From positions 1-41,996 of the forward strand of contig CAIWXV010000014.1 in the NCBI GenBank assembly GCA_903916765.1: 41,996 bases of DNA, given 5' to 3'. Of the stretch, positions 1 through 7,950 are shown piece by piece. A program made the translations under genes and the position numbers. Every line of letters begins with the position of its first letter. Position 1 is the first letter of the stretch. Source of the stretch: an uncultured Dehalococcoidia bacterium (lineage in GTDB: Bacteria > Chloroflexota > Dehalococcoidia > Dehalococcoidales > Fen-1064). The notes beneath the pieces are model-generated. The model was not told the origin of the DNA, ran no database searches, and worked only from the letters and a program-made list of their open reading frames with translations.

Positions 1-1236
1 CATCGTTCCCAGGCCACCGGAAGAAATTAAACTATTTGGCGTATTATACAGATAGTGCTGGGCCGACCACATCTGGTGCTGTCCTACGCCGGTCACAATA
101 GTAGCTTCACCTCTTGTAGCTTGATATATCTGATGAATTACATATTGAGGTAAAACAGAGGAGCTATCTCTGATATCGGTTGACGGATGTTCCCGCCTCC
201 ATGTATCCAGTTGATGCAGCCATTCTCCATGTTGTGCCGGACTGATTGCCTTAATTAAGGGCGAAAGTACTGCCTTCACATCACCGACAATCGGCACATC
301 GACGGTCACGTTTTTCCCGATTTCCGCCGGGTCGATATCGATGTGAATTATTTTAGCATTGGGCGCAAAGGTACTTACCTCAGCAGTGGCGCGGTCATCG
401 AATCGCATACCGATGGCGATGATAACATCGGCGTTATTTACGGCCAGATTGGCATATGCCATACCGTGCATACCCAGCCAGCGGTAGCTTAAAACATGTG
501 ATTCGGGGAAACAGCCGAGTCCGAGCAGCGTTGTTACAACTGGTATCTGTCCTTTCTCAGCCAGTTCTTTCAGTTCTGCGAATGCCTTCGAGATAATCAC
601 ACCCCTGCCGGCAATGATGAGCGGTTTCTGCGCTTCATTAATCATTGCGGCAGCTTTTTGTATCTGTGCCGGATGCCCTTTTAAAGTCAACTTGTCAGTT
701 AGGTCCACCTTCCCCGGGGCATGGTATTCTGTTTCCTCGGTGAACACATCTTTGGGAACATCGACGAGCACCGGACCGGGCCTACCCGTCCGGGCGATAT
801 AAAAAGCCTCTTTGATTGTCTTTGCCAGGGATGCCGCATCACGGACCAGATAATTATGCTTGGTGATGGGTAGAGTGATGCCGGTAATATCGATTTCCTG
901 GAAAGCATCCTTACCGATAAAACGTCGTGCTACCTGCCCGGTGATGGCAACCATCGGGGATGAATCCAGGTAGGCATTGGCGATGCCGGTTACCAGATTG
1001 GTAGCGCCGGGACCCGAAGTAGCAAAGCAAACCCCCACCTTGCCTGTGGCGCGTGCATAACCTTCGGCGGCGTGAGCCGCACACTGTTCGTGCCGCACTA
1101 GGACATGGTGTAACTGGGGAAATTGAGGCAGGGTGTCGTAAAGAGGCAGAATGGCACCTCCGAGAATGCCGAAAATAGTGTCCACTCCCTCTTTTACTAG
1201 ACCATCGAGTAATATTTGTCCACCCGTCATCTTCAT
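1..1236 (-). CDS. ilvB: Acetolactate synthase large subunit, C-terminus cut by window edge
   Basis: This is the thiamine-diphosphate enzyme that condenses two pyruvates to acetolactate, or pyruvate with 2-oxobutyrate, as the first step of valine, leucine and isoleucine synthesis. My own reverse-strand translation is open from the start to base 1, about 412 codons; the ORF track omits it because no stop lies in the window. The N-terminal ThDP-binding domain shows GGAILPLYDTL and the catalytic-Glu motif VRHEQCAAHAAEGYA, followed by the central domain (RGVIISKAF, GMRFDDRATAEV). The C-terminal pyrophosphate-binding half begins at ISSGGLGTM where the window ends. I prefer the ATG at 1236 because AGGGG lies 9 nt upstream; an ATG at 1242 is also in frame. 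It starts 15 nt after the ilvD stop, so both share the ilvD attenuator. Confidence 0.95.
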   Translation of the reverse strand, partial: MKMTGGQILLDGLVKEGVDTIFGILGGAILPLYDTLPQFPQLHHVLVRHEQCAAHAAEGYARATGKVGVCFATSGPGATNLVTGIANAYLDSSPMVAITGQVARRFIGKDAFQEIDITGITLPITKHNYLVRDAASLAKTIKEAFYIARTGRPGPVLVDVPKDVFTEETEYHAPGKVDLTDKLTLKGHPAQIQKAAAMINEAQKPLIIAGRGVIISKAFAELKELAEKGQIPVVTTLLGLGCFPESHVLSYRWLGMHGMAYANLAVNNADVIIAIGMRFDDRATAEVSTFAPNAKIIHIDIDPAEIGKNVTVDVPIVGDVKAVLSPLIKAISPAQHGEWLHQLDTWRREHPSTDIRDSSSVLPQYVIHQIYQATRGEATIVTGVGQHQMWSAQHYLYNTPNSLISSGGLGTM

Positions 1237-1251
1237 CGTCATAATCCCCTT

Positions 1252-2919
1252 CTACTTATTAAACACTGCGCCTTTACTGGCTGAGCCGACTTTTTCAACG
1301 TAGCGTTTGAGATATCCTGTTTTAACACGCGGTTCGAACTTGCCAACTTTTGCCATTCGTGCGGCTATTTCTTTATCACTTAGTTCTACCTCGAGTTTGC
1401 ACTTGGGAATATCGATATTAATAATATCGCCGTCTTTTAATGCGGCAATCGGTCCTCTCATTGCAGCTTCAGGCGAGATGTGCCCGATGGAAGCACCGCG
1501 CGAACCGCCGGAGAATCGCCCGTCGGTAATGAGTGCCACCGTATCCGTCAAGCCCATGCCACCTAATAGGGAAGTGGGGGTGAGCATTTCTCTCATTCCC
1601 GGTCCGCCCTTAGGACCTTCGTAGCGGATGACCACCACGTCACCGGGTTTGATTTTATTCTTCATAATGGCTTTGGTAACTTCTTCTTCGGAATCGAATA
1701 CCTTGGCGGGTCCCTTATGTTTCAACATTTCCGGAGACACAGCTCCCTTCTTGACCACGGCTCCCTCAGGTGCCAGATTCCCGAAAAGAACAGCTAATCC
1801 GCCGGTTTGCGAGTGTGCTCTGAATTTGGTGCGGATAACTTCGCGGTCAAGAACCTTGCTGCCCGAAATATTTTCGCCGATCGTTTTTCCGGTTACCGTC
1901 ATCAAATCCAAATGTAAAAGGTTTTTGACCTCTTTCATTATCGCCGGGATACCGCCGGCACGGTCGAGGTCTTCGATGCGATTTTCACCGGCAGGACTGA
2001 GTTTACTGATATAAGGTGTCCGTTTACTGATTTCATTTATCTTTTCCAATGGGAAGTTGATACCTGCTTCGTTAGCAATTGCCGGCAGGTGCAAAACGGA
2101 GTTGGTACTGCCGCCCAGCGCCATATCTACGACGAAGGCATTTTCCAAAGATTTCTCATTAATGATGTCTCTCGGTCTGATATTTTTAGCGAGTATCTTT
2201 ATTATTTGTTCGCCGGCTTTTCTCGCCAGTTGAATGCGTCTCGTGTCAGCTGCGGGAATGGTGCCGTTGCCGGGCAGTGCCATTCCTATTGCTTCCGTCA
2301 AACAGTTCATCGTATTGGCAGTGAACATTCCGGCGCAACTTCCGCAACCGGGACAGGCTAGTTCTTCCAATTCAGCCAGTTCTGCTTCGGTCATCTTTTT
2401 ACTGTTGACTTTACCGACGCCTTCAAATACCGAGATTAAATCGATGACTTTAGATTTGCCGTCCACGTTTATGTGCCCAGCCATCATCGGACCGCCGCTG
2501 ATGAATATTGCCGGCAGGTTCAATCTGACTGCCGCCATCAGCATTCCTGGGATGATTTTATCGCAGTTGGGAATGAAAACGAGGCCGTCGAACTGGTGAG
2601 CCTCTACCACCACTTCGGCGGAATCGGCAATCAATTCTCTGCTGGGTAGACTGTATTTCATTCCGGCATGATTCATTGCGATACCGTCGCAGATTGCAAT
2701 GGTATTCATTTCGAACGGAATGCCGCCACCCTGATAGACACCTTCTTTCACCGCCTGAGCGATAGCATCGAGGTGCATGTGTCCGGGGACAATCTCGTTA
2801 TAGCTGTTAACAATACCGATAAAAGGCTTGCTCATATCTGCCTTGCTGACGCCGACGGCATGGAGCAAAGCCCGGTGGCCGGCGCGTTCTATGCCTTTTT
2901 TGATTGCATCGCTTCTCAT
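1252..2919 (-). CDS. ilvD: Dihydroxy-acid dehydratase
   Basis: An Fe-S dehydratase that converts 2,3-dihydroxy-isovalerate or -methylvalerate to the 2-oxo acids of valine/leucine and isoleucine. At 555 residues it has the normal family length. Cluster-ligand motifs are visible: [14 protein letters not shown] and [17 protein letters not shown], with the C-terminal [13 protein letters not shown] and [11 protein letters not shown] segments of the IlvD/Edd family. The start is supported by AAGGGGG 7-8 nt upstream of ATG. It is the first structural gene of an ilvD-ilvB unit, preceded by a 17-codon leader peptide and an intrinsic terminator, so transcription should respond to charged branched-chain tRNA. 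No truncation or missing motif was seen. Confidence 0.97.
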   Translation of the reverse strand: MRSDAIKKGIERAGHRALLHAVGVSKADMSKPFIGIVNSYNEIVPGHMHLDAIAQAVKEGVYQGGGIPFEMNTIAICDGIAMNHAGMKYSLPSRELIADSAEVVVEAHQFDGLVFIPNCDKIIPGMLMAAVRLNLPAIFISGGPMMAGHINVDGKSKVIDLISVFEGVGKVNSKKMTEAELAELEELACPGCGSCAGMFTANTMNCLTEAIGMALPGNGTIPAADTRRIQLARKAGEQIIKILAKNIRPRDIINEKSLENAFVVDMALGGSTNSVLHLPAIANEAGINFPLEKINEISKRTPYISKLSPAGENRIEDLDRAGGIPAIMKEVKNLLHLDLMTVTGKTIGENISGSKVLDREVIRTKFRAHSQTGGLAVLFGNLAPEGAVVKKGAVSPEMLKHKGPAKVFDSEEEVTKAIMKNKIKPGDVVVIRYEGPKGGPGMREMLTPTSLLGGMGLTDTVALITDGRFSGGSRGASIGHISPEAAMRGPIAALKDGDIINIDIPKCKLEVELSDKEIAARMAKVGKFEPRVKTGYLKRYVEKVGSASKGAVFNK

Positions 2920-2945
2920 TTTAGTCCCCCTTGAAATCGGTAATT

Positions 2946-2973
2946 AAAAAAAAAGCCGTCCCTGTGGGACGGC
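2946..2973 (-). terminator. Attenuator terminator upstream of ilvD
   Basis: On the minus strand GCCGTCCC-ACA-GGGACGGC forms a perfect 8-bp stem with a 3-nt loop, followed by nine T. It lies between the ilvD leader peptide and ilvD, about 27 nt before the ATG. A GUGGG segment directly after the leader stop codon can pair with CCCAC in the 5' arm and loop of this terminator, giving an alternative antiterminator. Confidence 0.9.
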
Positions 2974-2998
2974 CCCAAATGCGCGGAGACGAGCCCAC

Positions 2999-3052
2999 TC
3001 ACTGGCTTAAATATGTAACAATAAGTACGAGAGAAAACGTCAAACTATTCAT
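2999..3052 (-). CDS. Branched-chain leader peptide, 17 aa (ilvD attenuator)
   Basis: A short ORF absent from the track reads MNSLTFSLVLIVTYLSQ, with the consecutive Leu-Val-Leu-Ile-Val block expected of a branched-chain attenuator. Its codons CTC GTA CTT ATT GTT lie over RNA region 1 (ACUUAUU), which can pair with AGUGAGU at the stop codon. That second region can instead form the GUGGG:CCCAC antiterminator. There is no Shine-Dalgarno; the ATG is only 9 nt after the -10, so the transcript should be nearly leaderless. Peptide and pairings are read from sequence; the regulatory role is inferred from classical ilv/leu attenuators. Confidence 0.82.
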   Translation of the reverse strand: MNSLTFSLVLIVTYLSQ

Positions 3053-3061
3053 AATAAAGCT

Positions 3062-3091
3062 AAGATAACATAATCTAAGAGTAGTTGTCAA
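3062..3091 (-). promoter_or_regulatory. Promoter of the ilvD leader
   Basis: The minus strand carries TTGACA, an 18-nt spacer and TATCTT, the latter preceded by TGt, an extended -10. The expected start is 2-4 nt before the leader-peptide ATG. The perfect -35 plus extended -10 is repeated at the leuS and aro leaders. Confidence 0.75.
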
Positions 3092-3106
3092 ATCTTGTTC
3101 CATTCC

Positions 3107-3211
3107 TACTGTCATACTGAGCGAAGCGAATGTATCTGAGGGGTAGGGCGAGGTGAGTACCGCCCCTCTCTGAGATTCATTCAGTCGCTACACTCCTTCA
3201 GAATGACAGTA
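3107..3211. repeat. Imperfect inverted repeat, REP-like dispersed element
   Basis: The ends TACTGTCATACTGAGCGAAG and the reverse complement of CACTCCTTCAGAATGACAGTA match over about 15 bases, around an inner GC-rich segment. The CTGAGCGAAGCGAA core is a type of short intergenic repeat common in many bacterial genomes. It fills the gap between the ilvD promoter and the 3' end of rpiB and contains no gene. Confidence 0.55.
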
Positions 3212-3227
3212 CAGGGGCAATGATGTT

Positions 3228-3662
3228 TTACTTCTCCATCGCGTTTATCATATAGACTCTCTGCTGGTGCCTGCCGCCTTCGAATCTGGTAGTAAGGAAT
3301 GCCTTTACCATCTCATTTAGTTGCGACTGGTCGTTTTTCGCACCCAGACAGAGAATATTGGCATCGTTGTGCTGTCGTGAACGAGTTGCTGTGAATTCAT
3401 TGAATACCGTTGCCGCTCTGATGCCTTTGACCTTATTCGCTGCAATACACATTCCGATACCGGTGCTGCAGATGAGAATCCCCCGTTCGAATTTACCTGA
3501 TGTAACTGCTTCCCCGACCTTTTCAGCGATTTCGGGATAATCGGCTCTCTCTTCGGTATAGACCCCAAAATCTTTATATTCCTGTCCTGCTTCTTCAAGC
3601 AGTTTCGTTACCCTTTGTTTTAAGACAAATCCTCTGTGGTCGCTACCGATGGCAATGTGCAT
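3228..3662 (-). CDS. rpiB: Ribose-5-phosphate isomerase B
   Basis: This enzyme interconverts ribose 5-phosphate and ribulose 5-phosphate in the non-oxidative pentose phosphate pathway. The RpiB/LacAB fold is recognised by the N-terminal MHIAIGSDHRGF, the ICSTGIGMCIAANKVKGIRAA active-site loop with its Cys, and FNEFTATRSRQHNDANILCLG. The track starts the ORF at 3782, but the first 40 residues are out-of-frame tsaC. The real start is the ATG at 3662, with GGAGGG 5 nt upstream, giving 144 residues, normal for the family. It begins 1 nt after the tsaC stop, so the two are probably translationally coupled. Confidence 0.95.
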   Translation of the reverse strand: MHIAIGSDHRGFVLKQRVTKLLEEAGQEYKDFGVYTEERADYPEIAEKVGEAVTSGKFERGILICSTGIGMCIAANKVKGIRAATVFNEFTATRSRQHNDANILCLGAKNDQSQLNEMVKAFLTTRFEGGRHQQRVYMINAMEK

Positions 3663-3663
3663 A

Positions 3664-4296
3664 TTATCCCTCCACTGTCGATGCGATGTCGGGTAAGATT
3701 TTTCTGAGTTTTTCCACTGTGATAGCGCCTTGACGCCGGACAATCGGTTTTTCTCCCGAAAGGTCGACGATTGTGGATTCAATGCCTCCGGGGCATCTTC
3801 CTCCGTCGATTAGCATATCGATTTTGTCACCGATTTGTTTTTTTACTTCACCGGCGGTAAGCGGACTGGGATGACCGCTCAGGTTGGCGCTGGTGCCGAC
3901 AATCGGTTTACCCAACCCTTCGATTAGAGCCAGAGCCACGGGGTTGTTGGGAATGCGGAAAGCGACTGTTTTGCCGCCGGCGGTAATAATATCAGGCACG
4001 ATGTCCGATTTGGGCAGGATGATTGTCAGAGCACCGGGTAGAAATTCGGAGATAAGCCGTCGTGCCGATGGTGGGATAGAAATAACTATCTGCTCAATCT
4101 GTGCATAATCGGCGACTAAAAGCGGAAGAGCCATTCCCTTGGGGCGTCCTTTAACTTGAAAGATGCGCTCGATGGCAGGGATATTTGCCATACTGGCACC
4201 CAGTCCGTAGATGGTATCGGTAGGGTAAGCGATAACGCCACCTTCCCGCAGGATGGAGACAGCTTTTTTAATCTGTTTTTCTTTGTTTATCTCCAC
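3664..4296 (-). CDS. tsaC: Threonylcarbamoyl-AMP synthase (TsaC/Sua5/YwlC)
   Basis: It makes threonylcarbamoyl-AMP from threonine, bicarbonate and ATP for the t6A37 modification of ANN-decoding tRNAs. The YrdC domain spans almost the whole protein: ILREGGVIAYPTDTIYGLGA, KGRPKGMALPLLV, FLPGALTIIL, VGTSANLSGHPSP and GGIESTIVDL. At about 210 residues it is the short form without the Sua5 C-terminal domain. The track starts at ATG 4320, where no Shine-Dalgarno is seen. I prefer GTG 4296 because TATACT ends 6 nt upstream and homology begins just after, which would make it a leaderless message. The -35 is weak, so the start is uncertain. Confidence 0.92.
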   Translation of the reverse strand: MEINKEKQIKKAVSILREGGVIAYPTDTIYGLGASMANIPAIERIFQVKGRPKGMALPLLVADYAQIEQIVISIPPSARRLISEFLPGALTIILPKSDIVPDIITAGGKTVAFRIPNNPVALALIEGLGKPIVGTSANLSGHPSPLTAGEVKKQIGDKIDMLIDGGRCPGGIESTIVDLSGEKPIVRRQGAITVEKLRKILPDIASTVEG

Positions 4297-4355
4297 GAAT
4301 CTAGTATAGCACAGAGGCATTTCTCAGACGAAAAGTACTGCGTAAATTTTGCCTA

Positions 4356-4385
4356 GTGCCACTTTGTAAAAATTTAGGTTATAAT
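4356..4385 (+). promoter_or_regulatory. Probable guaA promoter
   Basis: GTGCCA, an 18-nt spacer and a perfect TATAAT lie about 57 nt before the guaA ATG, in the gap between divergent tsaC and guaA. The -10 is convincing, the -35 weak. Confidence 0.5.
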
Positions 4386-4442
4386 ATGGTTACATTTTTC
4401 TTGAAATGTCATTGATGAGCTGGAGCGGAGGACTTTAAGTTT

Positions 4443-6128
4443 ATGAGTAAAGAGCAGGAGCAACCGAAACAAAACCCCACCGGAAGAGTCGCTACGAGTG
4501 GTGATATTGAAGTCACCACGTATCTGGAGATTGCCAAAGAGAAGGGAGGTGTTCAACCATCACCTTCACAACAGCCTATTCCTGACGTAGAACGTGAAGT
4601 TATCGTTGTTCTGGATTTTGGTTCACAGTACAGTCTGCTCATCGCTCGCCGCATCCGTGAATGCAATGTTTACAGCGAATTGTTACCTTTCGATACTCCC
4701 TGGGAGAAAATTGCTAATCTGAAACCGAAGGGAATCATCATGTCCGGTGGTCCCTCCAGCGTCTATGAGGCAGGAGCGCCGTTAGCTCCGTCATACATAT
4801 ATGAAAGCCGTTTGCCGGTATTGGGTATCTGTTATGGTATGCAGGCAATGACTCACCAGTTGGGTGGCAAAGTTATCTCTGCCACCAAGCGGGAATACGG
4901 TCATGCGGTTCTGCATGTTAGCGACCGTGATTCATCGCTCTTTGCCGGATTGGATTCTGACCTGACGGTGTGGATGAGCCATGGCGATAGTATCGAGCAA
5001 ATGCCGCCAGGATTCAGAGCGTTAGCACATACCGAGAATACCCCATGTGCCGCAATCGGCAATGACAAAGGAATGTATGGCATCCAGTTCCATCCTGAGG
5101 TAATTCATACTCCACAGGGCAAGGCGATCTTGAAAAATTTCGCTTACAATATCTGCGGTTGTAAAGGTAACTGGACAATCGGCAATTTCATCGCTGAGAA
5201 CATTGCTGCAATTCAAGCTCAGGTGGGGAAAGGCAAGGTCATCAGCGCGCTCTCGGGCGGTGTCGATTCGGCAGTGGTTGCGAGCCTGATTCACAGAGCA
5301 ATTGGCAATCAACTTACCTGTATCTTTGTCAATAATGGACTCCTGAGACGTGAGGAAGTGGAAAGGACTTTCAATACTTTCCGTCTCAATATGGGGATGA
5401 ACATCATCTTCGTCGATGCCGCAGAGCGATTTTTGAATCGATTGAAGGGAATTACCGACCCGGAGCAGAAGCGCAAGACTATCGGCGAGGAATTTATCAA
5501 TATTTTTGAAGAAGAAGCCACTAAACTGGGCAAAGTAGATTTTCTGGCTCAGGGCACACTTTACCCTGATGTTATCGAGAGCGCATCATCAGGCAGTACT
5601 GCCTCTGCAAAAATTAAGACTCACCATAATGTCGGTGGGTTGCCTGCCAAGATGAGATTGAAGCTGATTGAACCTCTGCGCTATCTCTTCAAGGATGAAG
5701 TGCGGAAAGTGGGGTTGGAGCTTGGTTTGCCGGAAGAAATGGTCTGGCGTCAGCCTTTCCCGGGACCGGGTTTATCCATCCGTGTCATCGGTGAGGTGAC
5801 CAAAGAGAAGCTGGAGATTTTGCGCTCCGCCGACTTCGTTTTGATGAATGAAATCAAGAAGGCGAAGCTGTATCGTCAGTTGTGGCAGAGTTTTGCTGTA
5901 CTTACCGAAGTCAGGTCGGTAGGGGTAATGGGCGACCATCGTACCTACGGTTATCTGGTGGGTATTCGTGCTGTTACCAGTGAGGACGCAATGACCGCAG
6001 ACTGGGCGCGTCTGCCTTATGACGTGCTGGCACGTATCTCAAATCGTATCGTCAATGAAGTCCCTGAAGTGAACAGGGTGGTTTATGATATTACCTCCAA
6101 ACCGCCTTCAACAATTGAGTGGGAGTAA
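4443..6128 (+). CDS. guaA: GMP synthase (glutamine-hydrolysing)
   Basis: It aminates XMP to GMP using glutamine and ATP. Domains in order: an atypical Gln/Pro-rich N-terminal extension of about 50 residues, a class I glutamine amidotransferase ([18 protein letters not shown], nucleophile in GICYGMQ, FHPEV), an ATP pyrophosphatase with the PP-loop [12 protein letters not shown], and the GMP-synthase dimerisation domain ending in [12 protein letters not shown]. The start is supported by GGAGCGGAGG upstream, and no later in-frame ATG precedes the conserved domain. The extension makes it 561 residues against a usual 510-525. It heads guaA-purD-purE-purB, putting GMP formation together with de novo purine steps. 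Confidence 0.97.
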   Translation: MSKEQEQPKQNPTGRVATSGDIEVTTYLEIAKEKGGVQPSPSQQPIPDVEREVIVVLDFGSQYSLLIARRIRECNVYSELLPFDTPWEKIANLKPKGIIMSGGPSSVYEAGAPLAPSYIYESRLPVLGICYGMQAMTHQLGGKVISATKREYGHAVLHVSDRDSSLFAGLDSDLTVWMSHGDSIEQMPPGFRALAHTENTPCAAIGNDKGMYGIQFHPEVIHTPQGKAILKNFAYNICGCKGNWTIGNFIAENIAAIQAQVGKGKVISALSGGVDSAVVASLIHRAIGNQLTCIFVNNGLLRREEVERTFNTFRLNMGMNIIFVDAAERFLNRLKGITDPEQKRKTIGEEFINIFEEEATKLGKVDFLAQGTLYPDVIESASSGSTASAKIKTHHNVGGLPAKMRLKLIEPLRYLFKDEVRKVGLELGLPEEMVWRQPFPGPGLSIRVIGEVTKEKLEILRSADFVLMNEIKKAKLYRQLWQSFAVLTEVRSVGVMGDHRTYGYLVGIRAVTSEDAMTADWARLPYDVLARISNRIVNEVPEVNRVVYDITSKPPSTIEWE

Positions 6129-6181
6129 ATCAGAATATCCTTCGTCTGAAGGACTCGTAACGACAAAAAAAGAGGTGCGTG

Positions 6182-7447
6182 GTGAAAATTCTAGTTGTCG
6201 GTAACGGTGCTAGAGAACACACTATCGTCTGGAAACTATCACAAAGCACTAAGGTTAAAGAACTCTATACTGCCCCCGGTAATGCCGGCACGGCGCGTAT
6301 TTCCCAGAATCTCGATATTGATGCCACAGATATCAAATCGCTGGCAAAAACGGCACAGCAAAAGAAAATCGACCTTGTCGTCGTCGGACCGGAAATGCCG
6401 CTATCTAAGGGCATCGTCGACCATCTCGAAAGTCTGGGTATCCCTACTTTCGGGGCAAGCAGACTGGCCGCGGAAATCGAGTCCAGTAAGGTTTTCTCTA
6501 AAGCATTGATGCAGCAATATAATATCCCCTGTGCTAAAAGTATCAATTTCTCCGATTATGCTCAGGCAAAAGAATATGTGCAACAACAGAAACCGCCGGT
6601 TGTTATCAAAGCCGATGGATTGGCAGCGGGTAAAGGTGTCGTTGTTGCCGGTACTATTGACGAAGCTCTGGCGGCTCTTGCCGATTTTATGCAGTCGAAG
6701 AAGCTCGGCGCGGCAGCGAATCAAGTGCTGGTGGAAGAATACCTTTCAGGCAGGGAGATGAGTTATTTTGCTTTTAGCGATGGGATCAATGTTGTGCCGA
6801 TGGTCTCAGCCTGCGATTACAAACGTGTTAATGACGGCGACCGTGGTCCGAATACTGGTGGTATGGGCAGTTATAGCCCGCCTGTTTTTAGCAGTGCCGC
6901 GCTTCAGAAGAAGGCAATGGAAACGATTATGGTACCGACGATTAAAGCGATGGCTCAGGAAGGCAGACCGTACCGTGGTGTGCTTTACGGCGGTTTGATG
7001 GTGAATAAAGAAAGTGTCAAAGTGCTGGAGTTCAATGCCCGTTTCGGAGACCCTGAAACACAGGTTATTCTACCGCGACTAAAAACTGATTTAGTAGAAA
7101 TTATTCTGGCAATTATCAAGGGAAAGCTTAGCCAGATGAAAATCGAATCTACCGACGATGTTTGTGTTGGTGTGGTGATGGCGTCAGGCGGCTACCCCGG
7201 AAGTTACAAGACGGGTATTCCTATCGACGGTTTGCATGATGTCGATAAAGATATTATGGTTTTCCACGCCGGCACGAAAATCGGTGCCACTCCCTGGGAA
7301 GTGCTGACTAACGGCGGGCGTGTTTTGACAGTGGTGGCAATGGGTAAAACAATCGCTCAGGCACGAGAAAAAGTCTATGAGAATATTTCACGAATCAAGT
7401 TTGAGGGAGCACATTACCGGAAAGATATTGCACTATTCAAATCCTAA
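6182..7447 (+). CDS. purD: Phosphoribosylamine-glycine ligase (GAR synthetase)
   Basis: An ATP-grasp ligase that joins phosphoribosylamine and glycine, the second step of purine synthesis. It starts VKILVVGNGAREHTIVWKL and shows the typical VVIKADGLAAGKGVVVAG, GPNTGGMGSYSPP, GVLYGGLMV and EFNARFGDPETQ segments across about 420 residues. Two tandem GTG codons (6179 and 6182) could start it; AGAGGTG is just upstream, so both are close to optimal and I use the second. It follows guaA by about 50 nt with no terminator, consistent with one operon. No missing motif was seen. Confidence 0.95.
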   Translation: MKILVVGNGAREHTIVWKLSQSTKVKELYTAPGNAGTARISQNLDIDATDIKSLAKTAQQKKIDLVVVGPEMPLSKGIVDHLESLGIPTFGASRLAAEIESSKVFSKALMQQYNIPCAKSINFSDYAQAKEYVQQQKPPVVIKADGLAAGKGVVVAGTIDEALAALADFMQSKKLGAAANQVLVEEYLSGREMSYFAFSDGINVVPMVSACDYKRVNDGDRGPNTGGMGSYSPPVFSSAALQKKAMETIMVPTIKAMAQEGRPYRGVLYGGLMVNKESVKVLEFNARFGDPETQVILPRLKTDLVEIILAIIKGKLSQMKIESTDDVCVGVVMASGGYPGSYKTGIPIDGLHDVDKDIMVFHAGTKIGATPWEVLTNGGRVLTVVAMGKTIAQAREKVYENISRIKFEGAHYRKDIALFKS

Positions 7448-7485
7448 ATTCCAATATCGAAATACTAAATAGAGGTGTAAGGACA

Positions 7486-7950
7486 ATGGCACTAGTCGGT
7501 GTGGTAATAGGGTCTAAATCGGATATGGAAGCAATGCAACCTTGCCTTGATATTCTTAAAGAACTAGGAATTGAGCACGAGGTTAATGTCATTTCGGCAC
7601 ACCGCACTCCTGAAAAAGCCCGGCATTACGGGCAAACGGCACGGGAACGGGGCATCGAAGTTGTCATTGCTGCCGCTGGTGGTGCTGCTCATCTGCCAGG
7701 AGTGCTGGCAAGTTGGACTACTATCCCGATTATTGGTGTGCCGCTACCCAGCGGTGAATTAAAAGGTGTTGATGCTCTCTATTCTATCGTGCAAATGCCT
7801 GCCGGTATCCCTGTTGCCTGTGTTGCGGTGGGTACGGCGGGAGCTAAAAATGCTGCCTATCTTGCCGCCGAGATTCTCGGCTTAAAATATGATAATATCA
7901 AAAGGGCATACGAAGAATACCGGAAGAAATTGCAAGGAGACGGCAAATGA
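7486..7950 (+). CDS. purE: N5-carboxyaminoimidazole ribonucleotide mutase, class I PurE
   Basis: It moves the carboxyl group of N5-CAIR to form CAIR in purine synthesis. The class I signature is clear: VVIGSKSDMEAM, the catalytic-His segment NVISAHRTPEKA, AAAGGAAHLPGVLAS and a 154-residue length. A class I enzyme normally needs PurK to make N5-CAIR; no purK is in this window. The ATG follows GAGGTGTAAGGACA. Its TGA overlaps the purB ATG by 4 nt (ATGA), so the two are translationally coupled. Confidence 0.96.
   Translation: MALVGVVIGSKSDMEAMQPCLDILKELGIEHEVNVISAHRTPEKARHYGQTARERGIEVVIAAAGGAAHLPGVLASWTTIPIIGVPLPSGELKGVDALYSIVQMPAGIPVACVAVGTAGAKNAAYLAAEILGLKYDNIKRAYEEYRKKLQGDGK

Noticed and set aside
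2946-3052. T-box riboswitch upstream of ilvD and leuS
   Set aside because: The terminators resemble T-box terminators, but there is no AGGGTGGTACCGCG box or specifier stem; a leader ORF with cognate codons explains both regions better.
3663-3782. N-terminal extension of rpiB in the ORF track
   Set aside because: It overlaps tsaC out of frame, and ATG 3662 has a proper ribosome site and the conserved N-terminus.
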